Shown in pieces: positions 34,541 through 44,745 of a DNA stretch of 53,411 nucleotides. The stretch is from Nostoc sp. FACHB-152. Lineage in GTDB: Bacteria; Cyanobacteriota; Cyanobacteriia; Cyanobacteriales; Nostocaceae. The stretch is from assembly GCF_014697475.1 (NCBI RefSeq), contig NZ_JACJRV010000050.1:1-53411 (forward strand), read 5' to 3'. Numbering within the stretch: the stretch's first letter is position 1; every line of letters starts with the position of its first letter. Below the pieces are notes generated by a model, which saw only the letters and a list, made by a program, of their open reading frames with translations, ran no database searches and had not been told where the DNA came from. Position numbers and translations under genes: made by a program.

Positions 34541-35011
34541 TTGTTTAACTCCCAGTCATAGGTGTTTTGATTAGCTTTGACGAAATTGGATAATGAAATC
34601 TAGATATTTAAGATATTGACTTCTAATGTTGAAACTTGCGGTATTTACTGTAACCCTTGCTGATGATCTGACTAATTTCACATTGATCAATTAGCTTTCT
34701 AACATTAACTGCATTGCAGTGCTATTTTGGACACTTAATTTTCGATGAACTCTGATTTGATTTTGCTGAAATTGATATAAGAACAATGTAAAAAATAGTT
34801 AAGTCTATACTTGGTTTTACTTATTAATAACGCATTATTTACTGTTTTAATTAGTTCTCAGTACCATATCAGTAGTAATAAACAAATTTTACTTAATCTT
34901 CAATGAATGCTACTGACATACCAAGAAACTAAAGACACAATTAAATTTAGGCTGATCAAAATGCAGAAAAATAATTTTGCAATTAAAGCTAGGAACTTTA
35001 ACTGATTTATT
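34541..35011. other. 470-base AT-rich divergent intergenic region
   Basis: It separates the hydrolase gene from a plus-strand glycosyltransferase gene and must hold promoters for both. I see no coding frame, RNA gene or strong hairpin. Confidence 0.4.
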
Positions 35012-36283
35012 ATGCGGATATTAATTTATTCTTACAACTACTATCCAGAACCAATTGGTATTGCACCGTTGATGACAGAATTAGCTGAAGGGCTAGTCAA
35101 GCGAGGTCACGAAGTGCGGGTTGTTACAGCTATGCCCAATTATCCTGAACGCCAAATTTACGAAGGTTATCGGGGCAAATTTTATCTAAATGAATATAAA
35201 AATGGTGTTCAAATCCAACGCAGTTATGTTTGGATTCGCCCTCAACCGAATCTATTAGATCGGATAATGCTAGATGCCAGTTTCGTGGTCACAAGTTTCT
35301 TTCCTGCTTTGCTTGGCTGGCGACCAGATGTGATTCTTTCAACATCACCATCACTACCTGTGTGCATTCCTGCTGCTTTGTTGGGGTGGTTACGTGCTTG
35401 CCCTGTAGTACTTAATCTGCAAGACATCCTCCCAGAAGCAGCCGTTCATGTCGGACTTCTGAAAAATAAATTTCTGATTAAAGTATTTGCTGCATTAGAA
35501 AAATTTGCTTACCATTCAGCCTCAAAAGTTAGCGTTATTGCTGATGGGTTTGTGGAAAATTTGCTGACTAAGGGTGTAAAAGCAGACAAAATTGAGCAAA
35601 TTCCTAACTGGGTTGATGTGAACTTTATTCGCCCTTTGCCCAAAGAAAACAATCCTTTTCGGGAAGCACATAATCTCAACGGTAAGTTTGTAGTGCAGTA
35701 TTCTGGAAACATTGCTTTAACTCAAGGCTTAGAAACTGTAATTCAAGCTGCCGCTACGTTACGTGATATCCCAGAAATTGCTTTTGTAATTGTTGGTGAA
35801 GCTAAAGGTTTACAAAGATTACAGCAGTATTGTTTAGACTGCGGTGCAGATAATGTCATTTTACTGCCATTTCAACCTCGTGAACATTTACCCCAAATGT
35901 TAGCTGCGGCTGATGTTGGTTTAGTTGTGCAGAAGAAGAATGTTATCTCTTTCAATATGCCTTCAAAAATCCAAGTTCTGCTTGCTAGTGGTCGGGCATT
36001 AGTTGCATCTGTACCCGAAAATGGTACCGCAGCCAGGGCTGTCAGGCAGAGTGGCGGTGGGGTTATCGTTCCTCCAGAAAATGCCCAATCTTTGGCAAAT
36101 GCTATTTTAGAACTTTATAAACACCCAGAAAAAGTAAAAACTTTGGGATACAACAGCCGTCAATATGCTGTAGAGCAATATGCTTTTGATCAAGCTTTAA
36201 ATCACTATGAGACTTTATTTGAATCCGTGACCTCTGATAGCCAAGCAATTGAGGTTAAGGTTATTTCCAAACAAGAAGTGTAA
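35012..36283 (+). CDS. Glycosyltransferase family 4 (WcaI/WbuB-like)
   Basis: This 423-residue GT-B enzyme starts MRILIYSYNYYPEPIGIAP, the pattern of WcaI/WbuB-type enzymes of colanic acid and O-antigen synthesis. The C-terminal half has IPNWVDVNFIRP, VVQYSGNIALTQGLE, FQPREHLPQMLAAADVGLV and SFNMPSKIQVLLASGRALVA (donor-binding region). It probably acts in exopolysaccharide synthesis at the inner face of the membrane. No other glycan gene is adjacent. Confidence 0.88.
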   Translation: MRILIYSYNYYPEPIGIAPLMTELAEGLVKRGHEVRVVTAMPNYPERQIYEGYRGKFYLNEYKNGVQIQRSYVWIRPQPNLLDRIMLDASFVVTSFFPALLGWRPDVILSTSPSLPVCIPAALLGWLRACPVVLNLQDILPEAAVHVGLLKNKFLIKVFAALEKFAYHSASKVSVIADGFVENLLTKGVKADKIEQIPNWVDVNFIRPLPKENNPFREAHNLNGKFVVQYSGNIALTQGLETVIQAAATLRDIPEIAFVIVGEAKGLQRLQQYCLDCGADNVILLPFQPREHLPQMLAAADVGLVVQKKNVISFNMPSKIQVLLASGRALVASVPENGTAARAVRQSGGGVIVPPENAQSLANAILELYKHPEKVKTLGYNSRQYAVEQYAFDQALNHYETLFESVTSDSQAIEVKVISKQEV

Positions 36284-36767
36284 GGAAAATACATAAAACA
36301 CTGAGAAAACTCATCATGGCGCATTAGAGAAGTCGGCTTTGGAAAACTTAATAGCTGTAATGCGCTTAAATGAATCCTGAAAAATATCATGGGTGCTTGA
36401 ATTTTATCAATGATTCCCAGTATAGGTTGCCGAAATATGCTATCTGGGCAAACATAATTCGATTAAATTTGAAAGTTTAGATGAGTAAATAATATTATTT
36501 ACTCATACTTTAGGTAGAATATTGGATCTCCTAAGGTTTTCATCGGGAAATTATTCGCTACAATTCTTGGTAAAAGTTTACTGTTCCATAGTGATCGGCA
36601 CATTAGGTAGTAGCTATTTGGCGTGATTCTGATTACAATCCAGACAGTTAATTGAAAATCAACTCCATAAACATACGTTTTTTTGTTAGTATTCAAAAAA
36701 ACAGTTGTTGTTCAATTGTTGTTTGTGAGTAATTGTAAAACAAAAGGAATCAAGCACCTGAGGTTGA
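36284..36767. other. 480-base intergenic region without gene
   Basis: No coding frame with protein-like composition is seen. A 65-codon minus-strand frame at 36499-36696 looks random. The rsfS promoter should lie in the last 150 bases. Confidence 0.4.
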
Positions 36768-37229
36768 ATGTCTGATTATATCCAAGGAAATTTCCCATTA
36801 AAATCTGTGTCGGAGATGAACAGTTCACTTAAAAGCCTAGAGGCTGGAATAGAAGATTTGAGTGGACAATTAGCTGTGACTGTTGCTGAAGCAGCAGCAG
36901 ACCGCAAAGCAGGGGATATTTTGGTACTGAGGGTAGCAGATGTATCTTACCTAGCAGATTATTTTGTGATGATGACAGGCTACTCTAGAGTGCAAGTCAG
37001 AGCGATCGCCCAAGCAGTAGAAGATAAAGTAGAAACCGAATTACAACGTCGTCCCTTGCGAACAGAAGGCAAAGCCGAAGGGAGTTGGGTACTCCAAGAT
37101 TACGGTGATGTAATCGTCCACATCATGATGCCTAAAGAGCGGGAGTTTTATAATTTAGAAGCGTTCTGGGTTCATGCAGAACGTATTGCCGTTCCAGAAG
37201 CTGATGATGGTGAGGGTAAGCCAACATGA
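36768..37229 (+). CDS. rsfS: Ribosomal silencing factor RsfS
   Basis: RsfS (Iojap/YbeB) binds ribosomal protein uL14 and blocks joining of subunits when nutrients are scarce. The 153 residues include a 25-residue N-terminal extension and then the core [49 protein letters not shown] and YNLEAFW. The stop overlaps the start of the next gene (ATGA), so the two are translationally coupled. Confidence 0.94.
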   Translation: MSDYIQGNFPLKSVSEMNSSLKSLEAGIEDLSGQLAVTVAEAAADRKAGDILVLRVADVSYLADYFVMMTGYSRVQVRAIAQAVEDKVETELQRRPLRTEGKAEGSWVLQDYGDVIVHIMMPKEREFYNLEAFWVHAERIAVPEADDGEGKPT

Positions 37230-37726
37230 TGAGGTCTTCGGTGTCAAATTGCCCAGTTCCTACAGACCAACAACCACTTAATGAGTATGAAGAATTAAAA
37301 ACTTCCTGGCTGTTTCGTGATTGCACCTTAAATTGGCGGGAATTCATCACGAACATAGCTTGGGTTTGGGGTTTTTCATGGCTAGTCTCTGGGCCAGTAG
37401 CAGCCGCAAGCTTTCCACCACAAAAATATAGTCTACATTTTGTCCTGTGTGGAGCCGCAGGAGCCAGCCTAGGCGTAATCTTCGTATTAGTACGTATGTA
37501 TCTAGGCTGGCTTTATGTACGCGATCGCCTCTACAGCACAACTGTCTTTTATGAAGAGTCCGGTTGGTATGATGGTCAAACCTGGATCAAGCCGCAAGAA
37601 ATTTTAACTCGCGATCGCTTAATTGTTACATATGAGATTAAGCCAATTATCCAACGGTTACAATTTACATTCGCTGGCTTGGCGGGAATGTACGTAATTG
37701 GTACTATAGTTTGGCATTTGTTTTAA
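37226..37726 (+). CDS. CGLD27 family membrane protein
   Basis: This 166-residue protein of the CGLD27/DUF1230 family, conserved in cyanobacteria, algae and plants, has two or three hydrophobic segments ([51 protein letters not shown]). [20 protein letters not shown] is the conserved stretch. The plant and algal homologues are linked to chloroplast function and metal homeostasis; the exact role is unclear. It overlaps rsfS by four bases. Confidence 0.88.
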   Translation: MMRSSVSNCPVPTDQQPLNEYEELKTSWLFRDCTLNWREFITNIAWVWGFSWLVSGPVAAASFPPQKYSLHFVLCGAAGASLGVIFVLVRMYLGWLYVRDRLYSTTVFYEESGWYDGQTWIKPQEILTRDRLIVTYEIKPIIQRLQFTFAGLAGMYVIGTIVWHLF

Positions 37727-37727
37727 A

Positions 37728-37790
37728 GAGTCCACAGTCAAGAGTCAACAGTCAATAAACTCTAGACTATAGACTGTTGACTTTTAACTA
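37728..37790. repeat. STRR tract
   Basis: GAGTCCACAGTCAAGAGTCA with ACAGTCAATAA, then the inverse TAGACTGTTGACTTTT, forms an imperfect hairpin between the CGLD27 and asparaginase genes. Confidence 0.45.
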
Positions 37791-37817
37791 AATAATAAAA
37801 GAGATAAATTTTAACCC

Positions 37818-38771
37818 ATGACAATGGGAAAACGCACTCAAGCCACAGTACTGGAAGTACGTCTACTACGAGAAGGGATTATCGAATCGCGGCATATAGT
37901 CCAAGCGGCTGTATGTGATGACAGAGGACGGGTGTTATCCGTTGCGGGTAATGCTGAAACTGCTACATTTGTTCGTTCAGCCCTTAAACCGTTTCAGGCA
38001 CTAGCTGTTACCACTACCGGAACACTAGAACGCTACGATTTAAGTGATCGCGATTTAGCAATTATTACAAGTTCTCATAAAGGAAGAATAGAGCAAGTCA
38101 GACAGGTATTTAACATCCTTTGGCGTGCCGATGTTGATCCCACAGCTCTTCAATGCCCAATTCCTGAAGGTAAACGGAGTCCACTGGAATACAATTGCTC
38201 TGGTAAACACGCCGGAATGTTAGCTGTGTCTCAGCAACGCCACTGGCCTTTAAATAACTACTTAGACCGTAAGCACCCCGTACAGCAGTTAATTTTGGGT
38301 AAGGTTGCAGAGTTATTGCGAATGCCTGCTGAAGAATTTATCAGCGCGCACGATGACTGTGGCGCACCAACATATCTAATGCAACTTGGGCAAATGGCAT
38401 CTTTATATGCGCTGCTAGCCTCTAGTAACAATTTGGATATGGAGCGCATCGTTCGTGCGATGACTCATCATCCATCCTTGGTGGCAGGAGATGGAGAATT
38501 TGATACAGAACTGATGCGTTTAGCTCCTGGGGAAGTAGTCAGTAAATCTGGTGCTGAAGGCGTACAGTGCATTGGTAGGTTGGGTGAAGGTATGGGGTTA
38601 GCAATCAAAGTCGTAGATGGGGCAAAGCGGGCAAAGTATGCAGTAGCTATCCACCTACTGCAACAGATGGGTTGGATTAGCCCTAGTGCCGCAGAAACCC
38701 TCGCAGAAAAGTTTATGACCTTCGGCAAATACAAGCGTTTAGAAGTTGTTGGAGAATTATCGCTTTTATAG
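37818..38771 (+). CDS. L-asparaginase II family protein
   Basis: The 317 residues match the AnsA/Asparaginase_II group (Rhizobium etli type): VRLLREGIIESRHIVQAAV, SALKPFQALA, ITSSHKGRIEQV, the NCSGKHAGMLA motif, and HDDCGAPTYLMQL. The enzyme would release ammonia from L-asparagine in the cytoplasm. It is not related to the E. coli AnsB fold. It may use a MTMG or MG start; I kept the first ATG. Initiator tRNA follows. Confidence 0.92.
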   Translation: MTMGKRTQATVLEVRLLREGIIESRHIVQAAVCDDRGRVLSVAGNAETATFVRSALKPFQALAVTTTGTLERYDLSDRDLAIITSSHKGRIEQVRQVFNILWRADVDPTALQCPIPEGKRSPLEYNCSGKHAGMLAVSQQRHWPLNNYLDRKHPVQQLILGKVAELLRMPAEEFISAHDDCGAPTYLMQLGQMASLYALLASSNNLDMERIVRAMTHHPSLVAGDGEFDTELMRLAPGEVVSKSGAEGVQCIGRLGEGMGLAIKVVDGAKRAKYAVAIHLLQQMGWISPSAAETLAEKFMTFGKYKRLEVVGELSLL

Positions 38772-38818
38772 TTGCCAAACTCTAGACTTTGTGGTTATAC
38801 TAGAAAAGTCAAGAGCGA

Positions 38819-38895
<77 letters not shown>

Positions 38896-38909
38896 AATTA
38901 AATAATAAA

Positions 38910-38943
38910 TAAAAACCTGTATTCTTCCAAGAGTACGGGTTTT
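38910..38943 (+). terminator. Terminator after tRNA-fMet
   Basis: AAAAACCTGTATTCTT pairs with AAGAGTACGGGTTTTT with two G-U pairs and a CC loop, followed by ATTTTG. It begins 15 bases past the tRNA end. Confidence 0.75.
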
Positions 38944-38987
38944 TATTTTGCATATGTATCGGGAACAGGTAACAACTTTAAAGGAAG

Positions 38988-39307
38988 ATAGGAGAGCAAG
39001 CTGCCGTTATTCAAAACCTCAAGCATGGGTGGGGAGTGTTAAGACCAGTTGGCGATCGCTTACCTGACGATTTAGTATTTGACGTAGGGGGAAATATTCG
39101 GACTTCGTAATTAAGAGCGTTAACTAAGAATTACGAATCATCTTGTCTTCCTCGTAGATGTGTTCATAGGATATGGTAGCGAAATCCACCTTGTTGAAGC
39201 TGAAAAACGACAGCGTAAACATCTTTCCGCACAATACCGTGATGCTTTGAGTTTAATTTTACAAGTATCTTTCGGTAAAGAAAATTGTGTATGTTCGACT
39301 GTTTGAT
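38988..39307 (+). pseudogene. Broken PD-(D/E)XK homing-endonuclease-like gene
   Basis: Two pieces in different frames remain. 38988-39110 reads GEQAAVIQNLKHGWGVLRP and then VGDRLPDDLVFDVGG before a stop. 39143-39307 reads LVFLVDVFIGYGSEIHLVEA, then EKRQRKHLSAQYRDALSLIL. Together they match, from memory, the N- and C-terminal parts of group I intron-associated PD-(D/E)XK endonucleases common in Nostocs. The middle with the catalytic ExK strand is deleted. It starts 92 bases downstream of tRNA-fMet. The family call rests on recollection. Confidence 0.6.
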
Positions 39308-39366
39308 TTGCAAAGCAAGGTTTTGATCTATTCTGAAGTAAAACCTGCCAAAAAGCGCGGAGAATA

Positions 39367-40821
39367 ATGGTTGTGAAGTTAGACCGACCAATTTTAGTGG
39401 GAGGATTAGGTCTTTCCTTTTCCCTTTGGATACTACAAAGTTGGCATGATTCCATATTACAGCTAGGTGAATTTGGTTTATTAAGTAGCCTAGCGGTTGG
39501 TGGTGGCTTGTGGTTATGGCAGAAAAGTCGCCCAAAAGCCAGTGTAGAACAGGTAGATTGTACACCTGTAGATCGGGCAACAGCAGAAAGTGCGATCGCT
39601 AAAGCCGAAGCAGTAATTAATCAACTAGCACAAGAAGCAGAAAACCTTACTGCCTTAACTAAATTGCGAGAACAATTAACACAGTTGTTCTCTGAGTTAG
39701 ACAGACAAGAGTTAAAAATTGCTGTGACTGGCGGTAAATCTGTCGGTAAAAGTACTTTAGTGCAATTACTTAAGTCTAGTGGTTGGCAAGAAAAATTCCA
39801 ATTTCAAGAGACAGTACCTTTGTTTAGAGAGACAACTGATAAGTCAGATGCAGCCGTTTTGGCAGAAGTGTCAAAATCTGATTTAGTTCTGTTTCTTACA
39901 AACGGTGACTTGACAGATACAGAATTTCAAAGCTTACAACAACTAAAGGCAGCAAATCAATCTATAATTCTGGTGTTTAACAAACAAGACCAGTATTTAG
40001 CCGATGAACGTGCTAGTGTTTTGCTGTCGTTACAACAAAGAATGCAAAGCCATGTAGTAGCTACGACTGTATCTCCCATTCTTATCAAAGTGCGGAAACA
40101 TGAGACTGATGGTTCTGTACAAGAATGGATGCAACAACCAGCACCAGACATTGAACAACTAACGCAGCAATTAAATGCTGTTTTGGTGCAGCAAGGTCAA
40201 AAGTTAGTGTGGACAACCACCATGAGAAAAGCTTGGGCGTTGAAAGCTGAGTCAAAAAATTGGTTGAATAAAACCAGATGCGATCGCGCTACTCCAGTTA
40301 TTGAACAATATCAATGGATAGCTGCGGCTACAGCCTTTGCTAACCCAATACCAGCTTTAGATATACTGGCGACTGCGGCAATTAATGCCCAAATGGTAAT
40401 CGATTTAGGTAATATTTATCAGCAGAAGTTATCTCTAGAACAGGCACAAACTGTAGCTGGAACAATGGGAAGTTTGATGCTGAAATTAGGTTTAGTAGAA
40501 CTTTCTACTAAAGCCGTCAGCACGGTTCTTAAGAGTAACGCTATTACCTTTGTTGCTGGTGGTTTAGTACAGGGTGTTAGTGCTGCTTATCTCACCAGAG
40601 TAGCAGGGTTGAGTCTAGTTGAATATTTTGAGCAACAAGAAATAGCACTAGATTCTGGAACTGCTTTAAATCTTGATAAATTACGCCAAACACTACAAAA
40701 AGTGTTTCATAAAAATCAGCAGATGGCTTTTCTGCAAGGTTTTGTTAAGCAGGGTGTGAAGCATTTATTGCCACAGACACAGCAGGTTGAACTCGTTGGT
40801 GCTGAGAAGGCTGTTGGTTAA
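39367..40821 (+). CDS. Membrane-associated GTPase with DUF697-like C-terminus
   Basis: The 484-residue protein has two short hydrophobic segments near the N-terminus (LVGGLGLSFSLWIL, LLSSLAVGGGLWLW), a coiled region, then a GTPase domain: G1 GGKSVGKST (122-130) and G4 FNKQDQ. A clear DxxG G3 is missing (SDLVLFLTNGD follows the beta strand). The C-terminal half (FANPIPALDILATAAINAQM...) resembles DUF697, a helical domain seen with Era-like GTPases. Function is unknown; membrane or envelope stress roles are guesses. Confidence 0.8.
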   Translation: MVVKLDRPILVGGLGLSFSLWILQSWHDSILQLGEFGLLSSLAVGGGLWLWQKSRPKASVEQVDCTPVDRATAESAIAKAEAVINQLAQEAENLTALTKLREQLTQLFSELDRQELKIAVTGGKSVGKSTLVQLLKSSGWQEKFQFQETVPLFRETTDKSDAAVLAEVSKSDLVLFLTNGDLTDTEFQSLQQLKAANQSIILVFNKQDQYLADERASVLLSLQQRMQSHVVATTVSPILIKVRKHETDGSVQEWMQQPAPDIEQLTQQLNAVLVQQGQKLVWTTTMRKAWALKAESKNWLNKTRCDRATPVIEQYQWIAAATAFANPIPALDILATAAINAQMVIDLGNIYQQKLSLEQAQTVAGTMGSLMLKLGLVELSTKAVSTVLKSNAITFVAGGLVQGVSAAYLTRVAGLSLVEYFEQQEIALDSGTALNLDKLRQTLQKVFHKNQQMAFLQGFVKQGVKHLLPQTQQVELVGAEKAVG

Positions 40822-40825
40822 TTTC

Positions 40826-40854
40826 GCGCAAAGGTGCTAAGAACAACTTTGCGC
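40826..40854 (+). terminator. Hairpin after the GTPase gene
   Basis: GCGCAAAG (40826-40833) pairs with CTTTGCGC (40847-40854), and CTTTGCATTTTTA follows. It starts four bases past the stop and belongs to the TTTGCGCCTTTGC dispersed repeats, here perhaps recruited as terminator. Confidence 0.5.
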
Positions 40855-41109
40855 CTTTGCATTTTTACGCTAAAAATTTAATTTCCTAAAAAACCTAGTT
40901 TTCATTAAATACTGATTTATAAACAAATAATATTTTGTTTTGATTTTAATTAAAATAGTTACAATAATTAAAGAAAATCAAAAGCTCTGGAAGATTAAAC
41001 TATAAAAGTAGCTATTTTTGAGAGAAAATTGTCACAAATATAGTTTAAAATATAAAAAACGACTTAATATTTTATAAAGTTTAATAATCCTTTATTGGCA
41101 GAATACTCA

Positions 41110-41790
41110 ATGGCAGCAGACTATCCAGATATTGATATTGCGCCATTCATCGATCACGCCCTGCTAACGCCTACGGCTACTCCAGAGCAGGTTGAGCAAT
41201 GGTGTGAACAAGCATATAGATATAATTTTGCAACAGTTTGCATTTATCCTACCCACGTCAAGCAAGCAGCAGAATTTCTTAAGGGGAAAACGCCAAAAGT
41301 TTGTACGGTGATTGGCTTTCCGCATGGGGCGACAACTTCAGCAGTTAAGTTGTATGAGGCTCAAGAAGCTGTGGAAAATGGAGCGACTGAGTTAGATGTA
41401 GTGCTTAACTTAGGCTGGTTAAAGAGTGGGAAAACAGAGGAAGTTCATCAAGAAATTGCCGAGATTTGTGAAGAAACCGGGCAAACAGTCAAAGTAATTT
41501 TGGAAACTAGTCTGCTGACAGATGCAGAAAAAAAACTAGCCACAGAACTATGTATGGATGCGGGGGCAGCATTTATCAAAACTAGTACAGGTTTGAATGG
41601 TGGTGCTACTGTAGCAGATGTACGTCTTTTGAAAGAATTGGTACGAGAAAGTATAGGAATTAAAGCTTCAGGGGGTATTCGGACTTACGAGCAAGCTTTA
41701 GACTTAATCCTAGCGGGTGCTACTAGATTAGGCACATCTCGCGGTATCGATTTGATCCGTCAGCGCGATAACCTGGAAAAAGAAAAATAG
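41110..41790 (+). CDS. deoC: Deoxyribose-phosphate aldolase
   Basis: The enzyme splits 2-deoxyribose-5-phosphate to glyceraldehyde-3-phosphate and acetaldehyde. I chose ATG 41110 ([19 protein letters not shown], 226 residues); a TTG at 41095 would add five residues, and neither has a strong ribosome-binding site. The Schiff-base Lys is in [13 protein letters not shown] and a second Lys in [24 protein letters not shown] holds the active-site Asp. An STRR-filled 79-base gap leads to recO. Confidence 0.95.
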   Translation: MAADYPDIDIAPFIDHALLTPTATPEQVEQWCEQAYRYNFATVCIYPTHVKQAAEFLKGKTPKVCTVIGFPHGATTSAVKLYEAQEAVENGATELDVVLNLGWLKSGKTEEVHQEIAEICEETGQTVKVILETSLLTDAEKKLATELCMDAGAAFIKTSTGLNGGATVADVRLLKELVRESIGIKASGGIRTYEQALDLILAGATRLGTSRGIDLIRQRDNLEKEK

Positions 41791-41794
41791 TCAT

Positions 41795-41868
41795 TTGTTG
41801 TTTGTAATTTGTTCTTTGTCTATGACTAATGAGCAGTGACTAATAACTAATGACTAATGGCTAAGAGT
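41795..41868. repeat. STRR tract between deoC and recO
   Basis: ATTTGTTGTTTGTAATTTGT and ATGACTAATGAGCAGTGACT with further TAATGACTAATGG units occupy nearly the whole gap. Confidence 0.5.
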
Positions 41869-41869
41869 A

Positions 41870-42781
41870 ATGAATAGAACTTATAAAGCAACTGGAATTA
41901 ATCTGAAAACCCAGGTACTAGGAGAGTCAGACAGAATAGTGACTATTTTGACACAAGAGTTCGGTCTAATTCGCGCAGTAGCACCTGGGGCGCGTAAGCA
42001 CAACTCTAGCCTTGGCGGTAGGAGTGGGATGTTTGTCGTAAATGAGCTATTGATTGCGAAGGGGCGATCGCTTGACAAAATTACCCAAGCCCAAACCTTA
42101 AAAACATATCCTGGTTTAGCCAAGGATTTAGGAAAATTAGCGGCTGCTCAATATTTAGCAGAAATAGTCCTGTGTCAGGCTTTGAGTGAACAACCCCAAG
42201 AAGAACTTTATGATTTGCTCAATGAACACCTTGAGCGGTTGGAAACTTTGCCAAAAACAGAAACATCAGGTATTTATGCTTACCTATCTCATGGGGTATT
42301 TCAGCTTTTGACCTTAGCAGGACTAACGCCACAAATACAAAAATGTTGTCTGACTCAACGTTCTCTTAAACCAGACCTGACAAATCCCAACTGGCAAGTA
42401 GGGTTCAGTGTCCCTACTGGTGGAGCGATTTGCTTAGAAGCCTGGGAAAGTTTACGTAAGCAACGGGAGAGGGAAAGATGGGACAATAAAGAAAATCCAA
42501 AGCTTTCTGCATCCCCGAACACTTCTATCCCTAGTTACCAGACTGTTGTCCATCGGCAGGAAATTCCAGTAATTTCTTGTCGTTTGAACGCTAAAGAATT
42601 TGTGATGCTCCAACAGATCTCACAACCAGAGATAATGCAAATTGATGCAGTTAGAGATAATGACTGGTTATCTATTGAGCAAATTTTGCGCCAGTATGCT
42701 CAATATCATTTAGGCCACTCTATTCGCTCCGCTACCCTGATTGACTCTTATTTTGCTGCCAACCATGATGCAACCATCTAA
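41870..42781 (+). CDS. recO: DNA repair protein RecO
   Basis: RecO loads RecA on SSB-coated single strands with RecF/RecR. At 303 residues it is slightly longer than E. coli RecO but usual for cyanobacteria. It starts [20 protein letters not shown] with the OB-fold ([23 protein letters not shown]), followed by the helical [18 protein letters not shown]. One CC pair (QKCC) remains of the zinc-site region. Its end overlaps the next gene by 17 bases. Confidence 0.93.
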   Translation: MNRTYKATGINLKTQVLGESDRIVTILTQEFGLIRAVAPGARKHNSSLGGRSGMFVVNELLIAKGRSLDKITQAQTLKTYPGLAKDLGKLAAAQYLAEIVLCQALSEQPQEELYDLLNEHLERLETLPKTETSGIYAYLSHGVFQLLTLAGLTPQIQKCCLTQRSLKPDLTNPNWQVGFSVPTGGAICLEAWESLRKQRERERWDNKENPKLSASPNTSIPSYQTVVHRQEIPVISCRLNAKEFVMLQQISQPEIMQIDAVRDNDWLSIEQILRQYAQYHLGHSIRSATLIDSYFAANHDATI

Positions 42782-44402
42782 TTTGGATAGAAAAATCCAG
42801 CCTTTATCACCAAGTAGTACTAAAAAACCAGATAAGCCACCATCTTCTACAGTAAATAATCATTTAAAAGTAGTTCCAACTTCTACAAATAGTGCAATGC
42901 ATAACCCCGAAATGTCAAACCAAGACATTTCGGCAAATGACACAAGCTGGGTATCAGAAAAGTCAAAAACTGATGTGACTAGAGAATATGAAGAACAAAA
43001 TGCTCCCCAGTTAATTAATGCTGATAAAAGTGACAATGGGCATCATTTGCCAGTTGATTCTAGCTTAGAAAAAATAGGATCAAATGGCTCTGGTGGGACA
43101 ATTAAACCAGAGAAATCACAACCAAAGGGATTTTTGCCTGTTTTGAAAAATCCCAATTTTTTAGCACTTTGGGGTGGACAAGTCTTTTGCCAACTGGCTG
43201 ATAAAGTTTATTTAGTATTAATGATTGCTTTAATTCATGCTAATTTCCAAGCAGGCAGTCAGAGCATTAGTGCTTGGGTTTCAGCTTTGATGATGGCGTT
43301 TACAATCCCAGCAGTATTGTTTGGTTCTGTTGCTGGAGTATTTGTAGATCGGTGGCCGAAAAAGGCAGTTTTGGTAGCAACAAATATTTGGCGGGGACTT
43401 TTGGTGCTAGCAATTCCTTTTCTGCTGTGGTTGACCCATGATTGGAAACCCATCGGAGTTTTGCCAGTAGGTTTTGCAATTATTTTAGGGTTAACATTTT
43501 TAGTTTCTACGCTGACGCAGTTTTTTGCCCCAGCAGAACAAGCAGCAATTCCTTTAGTGGTGGAACAACAAGATTTACTTTCTGCCAACTCCCTATATAC
43601 AACAACGATGATGGCATCGGTGATTATTGGATTTGCAATTGGTGAACCTATTTTAGCGATCGCTGATGGAATTTGGGAGCAACTTGGTGGTAGCAATGGA
43701 TTGGGTAAAGAAATTTTGGTGGGTGGCAGTTATGCGATCGCTGGCATAATTTTAATGCTGTTAGTTACACAGGAAAAGCCGCACGCTCCTGATACCGAAT
43801 TTCCACACGTTTTCTCAGATTTACACGATGGTTTTTCTTACCTCAAAACCAATCATTACGTCCGCAATGCTTTAGTTAGACTGATTATTTTGTTTTCTGT
43901 CTTTGCAGCATTAACTGTCTTAGCAGTTCGTATGGCAGAAATCATTCCTCATCTTAAAGCTTCACAGTTTGGTTTTTTACTAGCAGCAGGTGGTGTTGGT
44001 ATTGCGGCTGGCGCAACAATGCTTGGTCAGTTTGGACAACGCTTCTCCTATTCTCAACTGGGATTATTTGGTTGTTTAGGTATGGCTGTATCTTTAATTG
44101 GTCTGGCTTTATTTACGACACAACTATGGCTAGTTCTTTTGTTGGTGGCTACCTTGGGTATCTTTGGCGCATTAGTTGGCATTCCTATGCAAACTACCAT
44201 TCAAACAGAAACTCCACCAGAAATGCGGGGTAAAGTATTTGGGCTGCAAAATAATGTGATTAATATTGCTTTGACCTTACCTTTGGCATTAGCAGGTGTA
44301 GCAGAAACATTTGTAGGTTTAAAGGTAGTTTTTCTAGGATTAGCTGCGATCGTGTTCTTTGGTGGTATCTTCACCTGGTATAACTCTAGAAAGTATTTAT
44401 AA
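42765..44402 (+). CDS. MFS transporter with long polar N-terminus
   Basis: I chose ATG 42765 ([14 protein letters not shown]...), 545 residues, over a TTG at 42741. About 115 disordered Ser/Asn/Lys-rich residues precede 11-12 membrane helices beginning [20 protein letters not shown]. The loop [11 protein letters not shown] between helices 2 and 3 fits the MFS GxxxDRxxR-like motif. The late YNSRKYL end is short. Similar to the cyanobacterial MFS group often placed behind recO. Substrate unknown; an exporter is likely from fold. Confidence 0.88.
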   Translation: MMQPSNLDRKIQPLSPSSTKKPDKPPSSTVNNHLKVVPTSTNSAMHNPEMSNQDISANDTSWVSEKSKTDVTREYEEQNAPQLINADKSDNGHHLPVDSSLEKIGSNGSGGTIKPEKSQPKGFLPVLKNPNFLALWGGQVFCQLADKVYLVLMIALIHANFQAGSQSISAWVSALMMAFTIPAVLFGSVAGVFVDRWPKKAVLVATNIWRGLLVLAIPFLLWLTHDWKPIGVLPVGFAIILGLTFLVSTLTQFFAPAEQAAIPLVVEQQDLLSANSLYTTTMMASVIIGFAIGEPILAIADGIWEQLGGSNGLGKEILVGGSYAIAGIILMLLVTQEKPHAPDTEFPHVFSDLHDGFSYLKTNHYVRNALVRLIILFSVFAALTVLAVRMAEIIPHLKASQFGFLLAAGGVGIAAGATMLGQFGQRFSYSQLGLFGCLGMAVSLIGLALFTTQLWLVLLLVATLGIFGALVGIPMQTTIQTETPPEMRGKVFGLQNNVINIALTLPLALAGVAETFVGLKVVFLGLAAIVFFGGIFTWYNSRKYL

Positions 44403-44745
44403 ATCAATAGGATTTCTCACTAATAATTTGAAACAGACAATAATAAATTATTGATTTTGATTTCATGGTAAACTGAAGTCACAAATAATTTAGTGCCTAA
44501 TTGCTGAGAATAAACCTGATATCGCCCAAAAGAAAATTGCATTTTAAGTGCAGAATAGCTACTTAGTCAGTAAAATTAACCAAGCTGGAAATTAATTGTT
44601 TTTTTGAGCTAATTACTGGCTATAGAAATTTTATGTATGTGTATTTTTGATACCAAAAGCATCAAATAAAATCAGGATAGAATTAAAACAGCTAAGGCGC
44701 AAAACTAATAGATAAAACCAGCTTTCTTATTACTAACTTTAAAGA
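44403..44745. other. 340-base AT-rich intergenic region
   Basis: Between two plus-strand genes (MFS transporter and glycosyltransferase). I see no coding frame, hairpin or RNA gene. Confidence 0.4.

Noticed and set aside
36499-36696. 65-codon minus-strand frame upstream of rsfS
   Set aside because: No ribosome-binding site and no protein-like pattern; it lies where the rsfS promoter should be.
39138-39580. Minus-strand frames of 105 and 138 codons over the tRNA-fMet downstream region
   Set aside because: They run opposite the endonuclease relic and the GTPase start; the plus-strand readings are far more protein-like.
43259-43696. 145-codon minus-strand frame inside the MFS gene
   Set aside because: It is a shadow of the transporter frame, with no family likeness and a random Ser/Thr/Ala-rich look.
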